Of a stretch of 49,313 nt of DNA, positions 44,633-49,313 are shown piece after piece. The position numbers and the translations under genes were made by a program. Below the pieces are notes generated by a model. It searched no databases. It saw only the letters and a list, made by a program, of their open reading frames with translations, and was not told where the DNA came from. Numbering within the stretch: the first letter of the stretch is position 1; each line of letters begins with the position of its first letter. This DNA comes from JANXDG01 sp964561135 (GTDB taxonomy: Bacteria; Elusimicrobiota; Endomicrobiia; DTEH01), in the NCBI GenBank assembly GCA_964561135.1, contig CAZLOB010000081.1, forward strand, positions 1 to 49,313. Direction: 5' to 3'.

Positions 44633-46795
44633 ATGTTAAAATTTGAAAAACTTTATAAAATTTTAATAAACTTAATTTTTTATCAATACCAAGTTTTGTC
44701 TGTAGTATTAAGCGGAATTTTCTTATTTTTTTCCTTCCCAAAATTTGGAAATAAAATTTTTGCTTGGATCTCTTTAGCTCCTTTAATATTTTCTATTCTT
44801 TCCATACAAAAAAATGCTATTAAGAAAGTTTTGTTTTTAAGTTTTCTTGCAGGAATTATTGCAAACATAGGAATTTTATATTGGATTGTACCAACTTTTA
44901 TTGCAGCTGGTGAACATTGGTTTTTTGGTGTTTTATCTGTGTTACTGTTATCATTATACAATAGTATATACATTTTTTTGTTTTGTATTTTCATTTATTT
45001 TTATAAATTAATTTTTGGCAAACTAAATATTTTGTTTATTATTTCGGGGGCAAGTTTATGGGTTTTACTTGAATACATTAAAAGTATATTATTTACAGGT
45101 TTCCCATGGTTGTTGTTGGGTTATTCTCAGTATGATAATATTTATTTGATACAGATATCAGAATATTTTGGTGTATATGGTGTAAGTTTTGTTATAATTT
45201 TTGTTAATTTATGTATAGCTTTAGTTGTTTTTAAAATTATTTTTGAAAAAAAGACGATTTTGTGGTCCGCACACAATTTTTCTTATTTGTTATTATTTTA
45301 TTTGATTTTATATTTTTATGGAAAAAACTCTCTTAGGAATATTGAAAAGAAAATTAGTGAAAACAAAAATAAAGATTACACTATTGTGTTGTTACAAGGA
45401 AATATTGATCAATATAAAAAATGGGATCAAAATTATAAATTAGAGATAATACAGAAATATACAGAACTTGTTACAAAAAGTTATAATTCTATTGTTAAAA
45501 ATAACACATCTTGTTTATTTATCTGGCCGGAGAGTTCTGTCCCTGGATGGCTTTTTGAGGAAAAATTTTTGTTTGATTGGATAACAAGTTTAGTAAAATT
45601 TACAAATATTAATCTTTGTTCACATCATTTAGTAGGTACTGTTAGAATGGGAAAAAATTTTGATGAATATTACAACTCAGCAGTTTTGTTTTCGTTTGAT
45701 GGAAGAAAAGTTGTGTTTGATAAAATTTATGACAAAATTCATCTTGTACCGTTTGGCGAGTATGTTCCTTTACGTGATTTATTAAAAAGATTTGTGAAAA
45801 CAGTCAATGAACTTGGAGAATTTACTGCAGGCAAAAATTATACTGTTTTTGAAATTGATAAAAATACAAAATTTTCAGTCCTTATCTGTTATGAAAGTAT
45901 ATTTCCTGAACTTACAAGCAGATTTGTTAAAAACGGAGCAAGTTTTTTAGTAAACATTACTAACGATGCATGGTTTTTGAAAACATCAGCACCATACCAA
46001 CATTTTATATTCAATATCTTTCGTGCAGTAGAAAACAGATGTTTTTTGTTACGTGCAGCAAATACAGGTATCTCAGCTATAATTTCGCCTACAGGAAAAA
46101 TATTGCTAAAAAGCAATCTTTTTGAAGATAAGTTATTGGTTTCATCTTTAAATTTTTATCATAAAAAAACTTTTTTTACAAATTATTCAGGCTACCTTTG
46201 GATTTTATATTTTGTTTTATTTTTGTTACCAATTATTAGTCAGAAAAGAATTATAAACAATAACAAAGACCGAGCTGATGAAACAGTTATGAAAACAAAT
46301 ATGAAACAACATAATTATTTAATCCTTTATGTTTGCAGTGGCAATGTTTTCCGTAGTGTTTTTGCTGAAGGATACACGAAACATTTGTTAACAAGATACG
46401 GTGTTGAGGATATCGAAGTTAAGTCATGTGGAACTGTTGCTCAAGAGAATTTTAAAATACCAAAATGTATGTATAAATTTTTTGAGTTGTATGGTATTAA
46501 AGAAAAAATATTAGAAGAGCATAAACCTACAAAAATCAACAAGGAACTTTTAGAATCAGCAAATATAGTTTTAGTGATGGATAGAACACAATTTAATTTT
46601 ATAAAAGATAATTATCCAGAGTTTTTTAACAAAACATTTTTGTTAAAAGAATACGCTGGATTTTTTACTAATCCTGAAATATACGATCCATTAGGCCAGC
46701 CAGAAAGTGTATATCTTAAGACAGTTGAAGAAATAAAATTGTGTGTTGAAATTATAGTTAAAAATTTTGTAAAAAACAAAAAAGTAGATAGGTGA
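44633..46795 (+). CDS. Apolipoprotein N-acyltransferase fused to low-molecular-weight protein tyrosine phosphatase
   Basis: Residues 1-540 are Lnt, which N-acylates lipoproteins at the inner membrane: hydrophobic helices to about 235, then the nitrilase domain with the triad E300 (IWPESSVPGW), K368 (DKIHLVPFGEYVPLRD) and C419 (LICYESIFPEL), and a last helix near 520. Without a stop, residues 553-720 form an LMW-PTP: C568-x5-R574 (YVCSGNVFRSVFAEG), SCGTVAQ, and the acid D685 (DPLGQP). The C-terminal domain should lie in the cytoplasm after the final helix. Internal ATGs at 46289 and 46301 could allow a separate phosphatase, but no good ribosome site was seen. The substrate of the phosphatase is unknown. 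Confidence 0.9.
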   Translation: MLKFEKLYKILINLIFYQYQVLSVVLSGIFLFFSFPKFGNKIFAWISLAPLIFSILSIQKNAIKKVLFLSFLAGIIANIGILYWIVPTFIAAGEHWFFGVLSVLLLSLYNSIYIFLFCIFIYFYKLIFGKLNILFIISGASLWVLLEYIKSILFTGFPWLLLGYSQYDNIYLIQISEYFGVYGVSFVIIFVNLCIALVVFKIIFEKKTILWSAHNFSYLLLFYLILYFYGKNSLRNIEKKISENKNKDYTIVLLQGNIDQYKKWDQNYKLEIIQKYTELVTKSYNSIVKNNTSCLFIWPESSVPGWLFEEKFLFDWITSLVKFTNINLCSHHLVGTVRMGKNFDEYYNSAVLFSFDGRKVVFDKIYDKIHLVPFGEYVPLRDLLKRFVKTVNELGEFTAGKNYTVFEIDKNTKFSVLICYESIFPELTSRFVKNGASFLVNITNDAWFLKTSAPYQHFIFNIFRAVENRCFLLRAANTGISAIISPTGKILLKSNLFEDKLLVSSLNFYHKKTFFTNYSGYLWILYFVLFLLPIISQKRIINNNKDRADETVMKTNMKQHNYLILYVCSGNVFRSVFAEGYTKHLLTRYGVEDIEVKSCGTVAQENFKIPKCMYKFFELYGIKEKILEEHKPTKINKELLESANIVLVMDRTQFNFIKDNYPEFFNKTFLLKEYAGFFTNPEIYDPLGQPESVYLKTVEEIKLCVEIIVKNFVKNKKVDR

Positions 46796-46850
46796 TAAGC
46801 AAGTAGTAGGTAGTGTATAATATAAGGGATTTAGTTATTTAGTTTGTAGG

Positions 46851-46868
46851 GTAAACCTTTAGGTTTGC
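46851..46868. repeat. Short palindrome downstream of the lnt fusion
   Basis: GTAAACCT-TT-AGGTTTGC forms an 8-pair stem (one T-G wobble) within GTAGGGTAAACCTTTAGGTTTGCG. The form recalls dispersed REP-like palindromes beginning with a TGTAGGG motif; only one copy is visible here. It could also act as a weak transcript end, but lacks a T-run. Confidence 0.35.
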
Positions 46869-46893
46869 GATTAATTTGCTTATTATACAATAT

Positions 46894-49313
46894 ATGTATC
46901 TAATTTTACTAATAATTTTCTTATTTTTTTCTAACATCTTTCCTCAATCAGAAGGACCCGGCAGTGTATCAGCACTTGTTGTAACCTCAGGTTTGACAAC
47001 AATTCCTGAAGGCGGTGTACACCTTACTTGGGTATATCCTGGCCCTGATATTCTTCCAGAAAATAGTAAATATTATATTCAGTATTCTACGTTTACAGAA
47101 ATTTCTTGGTCAACTTCAAACGCTCAAGTAGTTTTATCTACAGGTTCTGTAGATCCTTTTGATGAACAAATTCATGTTTTAACAGGTCTTGATGATTTTT
47201 TAAAGTTAAACAATTTAGATGTAAATACAACATTTTATTTTGTTTTATGGGTTTCATCAGGTACAGAAGAGATATTGTCAGAAATCTCAAATATTGCAAC
47301 AGGATGGATAACATTGTGGTGTCCACATGTTGAAATTTATGATTTTATACAAGGTTCTCGTGAAGGAGAAATTGTTTTACAATTTTATGGATGTGATGAT
47401 TATATAGATACTTACAAAATAGGTGCGTTGTCAGGTTTTTGGTACATACAATATTCTACTGACGAATATTTTTTGAACTGGTCTACTGCTGATGCACAAA
47501 TAAAAATTTCAACTTATGGTTTCGAATCATATCAATGGCCGGCAGGTGTTACTATAACAGGTTTATCATCTGAAGTTACATACTATTTTCGTATATGGGC
47601 AGAAGATGATTTAGGTTTGCTTTCAGAACTGTCTGCTTCTGCTACAACTTGGGCACAAGCTGATGTTTCACCACCAGGACGAGTTACTACGATAAAAATT
47701 GTTTCTTGTGGGTTTAGACATGTTGAACTTTCTTGGATATTCCCATACGAAGATTCATATGAAGACGGTTTTGTGTATAATAGTTCAACATATACAGGAA
47801 GTTATATCATAAGATATCGTAACGACCAAGAAATTACTGATGACTCTTTATGGTCTTCTGCAACAGAAGTGTTATATTTAACAAATGTTGAAATAATCCC
47901 TTTAAGTTCATCTTCAACAATTATTTCAGGTCTTATAAACAACACTTCATATTATTTTTCAATAAAAATTGCTGATGAAAAAGATCAATGGTCAGTTATT
48001 TCTTCAAGTTCACCTTTTGCAAAACCGTTTAACTCGCCTCCACAAGCTACCTCTCCACAGAATCATTTTGCCTATGACCCTGTTAGACAAACAACTGCTA
48101 CTATTATTTCATCAACAACTGTGATTCTTGATTGGTCAGAAGCAGGTTGGCATGCTGGATATTCAAGAGATTTTGATGATGATTATGATGATTATATTTC
48201 TTCATATACAATAAGAATTGCTACATATTTAGTTTTAGGTACACTTGGTGAACCTGTAGTAAGTTCGTTCGGTGTTACTACTTTATCTATTACTATATCA
48301 GACCTTGCTGAAGATACAACATATTATTGGACATTAAGTGTTTACGATTCTGAAAGTTTATCATCTACAACTGCTGCTTTTAAGTTTATAATAAACTCAG
48401 AAAATTCTTCACCTAAATTTCCAATAAATCCGCTTATTTCACCTACGACTGTATGGCATACAAAAACATATTCTATAACTTTTGACTGGAAGGATGCATT
48501 TGATGTAGACACAGGCGATTTTATTGTTGGGTACGAATTATTCATTTCTACTGATATAAATTTTTCAACATATGTTAGCGTGGGACCATTAACAACATCA
48601 TATTTTTTAATGAATCAGACATCAAATCCTGATTCATTACAACTTTTACCTTTTGAAAATCAAAAATTATACTGGTATGTAGTTGCGTATGATTCCGGTG
48701 CACCATTTGGTTTCCCACAAAAGTCAACTCAAACACCAATCGCTTCATTTTGGATAAACCAAGAAGATACCCCACCAAAATCGTTTATTTCTTCAACTAC
48801 AATTGTTTATTCAACCCCAGTTAATGAACATGTGGCAAGAAGTTTCCCAATAATACTCTCTTGGGAAGCAACTTCTGATCCTGACCCAGAAGATGGTGTG
48901 TATGAATATGCTATTTTTATCTCTACTTATAGTGAGCCTGTGAATGAAAAAAATGCATGGAGGTATGTTTATAATCCTTTTGGTGAGGCACCATATGATG
49001 TTTCGTATTGGTTTCAAAATTGGGATTTTTTTGTATCAACAGAGATTGTTAACTTTTTTGAACCAGGGACTCAAGAAGGTGGTTATGATTTAGAAATTAT
49101 TGAAAATGTAACATATTATTGGAGAGTAAGAGCAATGGATTCACCGGGACATTTATATTGGGTATGGGCAGCAACTGAAACTTTTTCACCACCATTATCT
49201 GACCCCCCACATCATTTTGTTATAGATTTTACTTCGGAAGCGCCAACAGGATACGATGTTTTATCACCAACCGGTGTAATAAACCCTTCTTCACTTGTAG
49301 GACCTATTGAGTT
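46894..49313 (+). CDS. Secreted Fibronectin-III-type repeat protein (3' end outside window)
   Basis: The frame from ATG 46894 is open for 806 codons to the last base, so the gene continues beyond the window. Residues 1-18 are a hydrophobic signal peptide (YLILLIIFLFFSNIFPQ) without a lipobox Cys. The rest consists of beta-sandwich modules of about 90-120 residues. Each module has a conserved Trp early (VHLTWVYP, VELSWIFP, ILDWSEAG, ITFDWKDA, IILSWEAT), then strands such as YYIQYSTF or WYIQYSTD, and a closing TYYF/TYYW phrase (ITGLSSEVTYYFRIWAEDD, DLAEDTTYYWTLSVYD, ENVTYYWRVRAMD). This is a cell-surface or extracellular protein, perhaps an S-layer or adhesin component. The style is typical of Elusimicrobiota-like genomes (inference). 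Confidence 0.85.
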   Translation, partial: MYLILLIIFLFFSNIFPQSEGPGSVSALVVTSGLTTIPEGGVHLTWVYPGPDILPENSKYYIQYSTFTEISWSTSNAQVVLSTGSVDPFDEQIHVLTGLDDFLKLNNLDVNTTFYFVLWVSSGTEEILSEISNIATGWITLWCPHVEIYDFIQGSREGEIVLQFYGCDDYIDTYKIGALSGFWYIQYSTDEYFLNWSTADAQIKISTYGFESYQWPAGVTITGLSSEVTYYFRIWAEDDLGLLSELSASATTWAQADVSPPGRVTTIKIVSCGFRHVELSWIFPYEDSYEDGFVYNSSTYTGSYIIRYRNDQEITDDSLWSSATEVLYLTNVEIIPLSSSSTIISGLINNTSYYFSIKIADEKDQWSVISSSSPFAKPFNSPPQATSPQNHFAYDPVRQTTATIISSTTVILDWSEAGWHAGYSRDFDDDYDDYISSYTIRIATYLVLGTLGEPVVSSFGVTTLSITISDLAEDTTYYWTLSVYDSESLSSTTAAFKFIINSENSSPKFPINPLISPTTVWHTKTYSITFDWKDAFDVDTGDFIVGYELFISTDINFSTYVSVGPLTTSYFLMNQTSNPDSLQLLPFENQKLYWYVVAYDSGAPFGFPQKSTQTPIASFWINQEDTPPKSFISSTTIVYSTPVNEHVARSFPIILSWEATSDPDPEDGVYEYAIFISTYSEPVNEKNAWRYVYNPFGEAPYDVSYWFQNWDFFVSTEIVNFFEPGTQEGGYDLEIIENVTYYWRVRAMDSPGHLYWVWAATETFSPPLSDPPHHFVIDFTSEAPTGYDVLSPTGVINPSSLVGPIE

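Noticed and set aside
1..49313. Prophage, integrative element or CRISPR-based island
   Set aside because: No integrase, transposase, phage structural gene, regularly spaced repeat array, tRNA-flanked direct repeats or cas-like gene was found on either strand.

Overview
The window is a strongly AT-rich, gene-dense stretch of a bacterial chromosome, almost entirely on the + strand. ATGA or short overlaps join many neighbouring genes. The envelope is diderm: apolipoprotein N-acyltransferase, an ExbD/TolR protein, a heptosyltransferase-type GT9 enzyme and O-antigen-type ligases/polymerases are all encoded. The last, incomplete gene encodes a secreted Fibronectin-III-type repeat protein of a style (repeated 'QYST..WST.NAQ' phrases) that I associate with Elusimicrobiota and related uncultured phyla. 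The phylum assignment is inference and would need a marker-gene tree. No prophage, integrase, transposase, CRISPR array, rRNA or tRNA was seen.

Region 1 (1-9645) is a surface-glycan cluster: two NAD-dependent sugar epimerases (one resembling dTDP-rhamnose 4-epimerase, one CDP-paratose 2-epimerase), a GT9 transferase, two SAM methyltransferases, two GT-C membrane glycosyltransferases and a GT2 polyprenyl-phosphate-type glycosyltransferase. It is eroding. It holds the remains of a nucleotidyltransferase-like gene (1051-1263), a GT2 N-terminus (6977-7068) and a third GT-C gene (8485-9645) broken by several frameshifts and stops.

Region 2 (9620-15533) is nucleotide and replication housekeeping: purine nucleoside phosphorylase, a one-gene aconitase, then thymidylate kinase, DNA polymerase III delta prime, a PSP1/YaaT protein and an archaeal-type thymidylate synthase. 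The synthase and kinase catalyse consecutive steps to dTDP. Next comes a decayed minus-strand gene (15620-16244) with its own hairpin terminator.

Region 3 (16354-28474) contains aspS, phoH, a short 7TM-HD (PgpH-like) protein, ybeY, two tandem CNNM/CBS transporters, mgtE, recO, glyQ and glyS. Region 4 (28471-34888) has a flippase-like membrane protein, a solitary ExbD, an electron-transfer flavoprotein pair whose alpha subunit carries two [4Fe-4S] clusters, and ribD-ribE-ribBA. The flavin pathway therefore sits next to flavin-using proteins. Region 5 (34901-41408) holds a GalE-like epimerase, recR and two giant O-antigen ligase/TPR proteins. Region 6 (41416-49313) contains a cold-shock gene with a structured leader, secA, an in-frame fusion of apolipoprotein N-acyltransferase to a low-molecular-weight protein tyrosine phosphatase, and the repeat-rich surface protein that runs off the end.

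The most unusual items are the Lnt-phosphatase fusion, the YbeY with Asp in place of its third metal-binding His, the truncated PgpH, and the cluster of decaying genes around the glycan locus. No wholly new multigene system was recognised.
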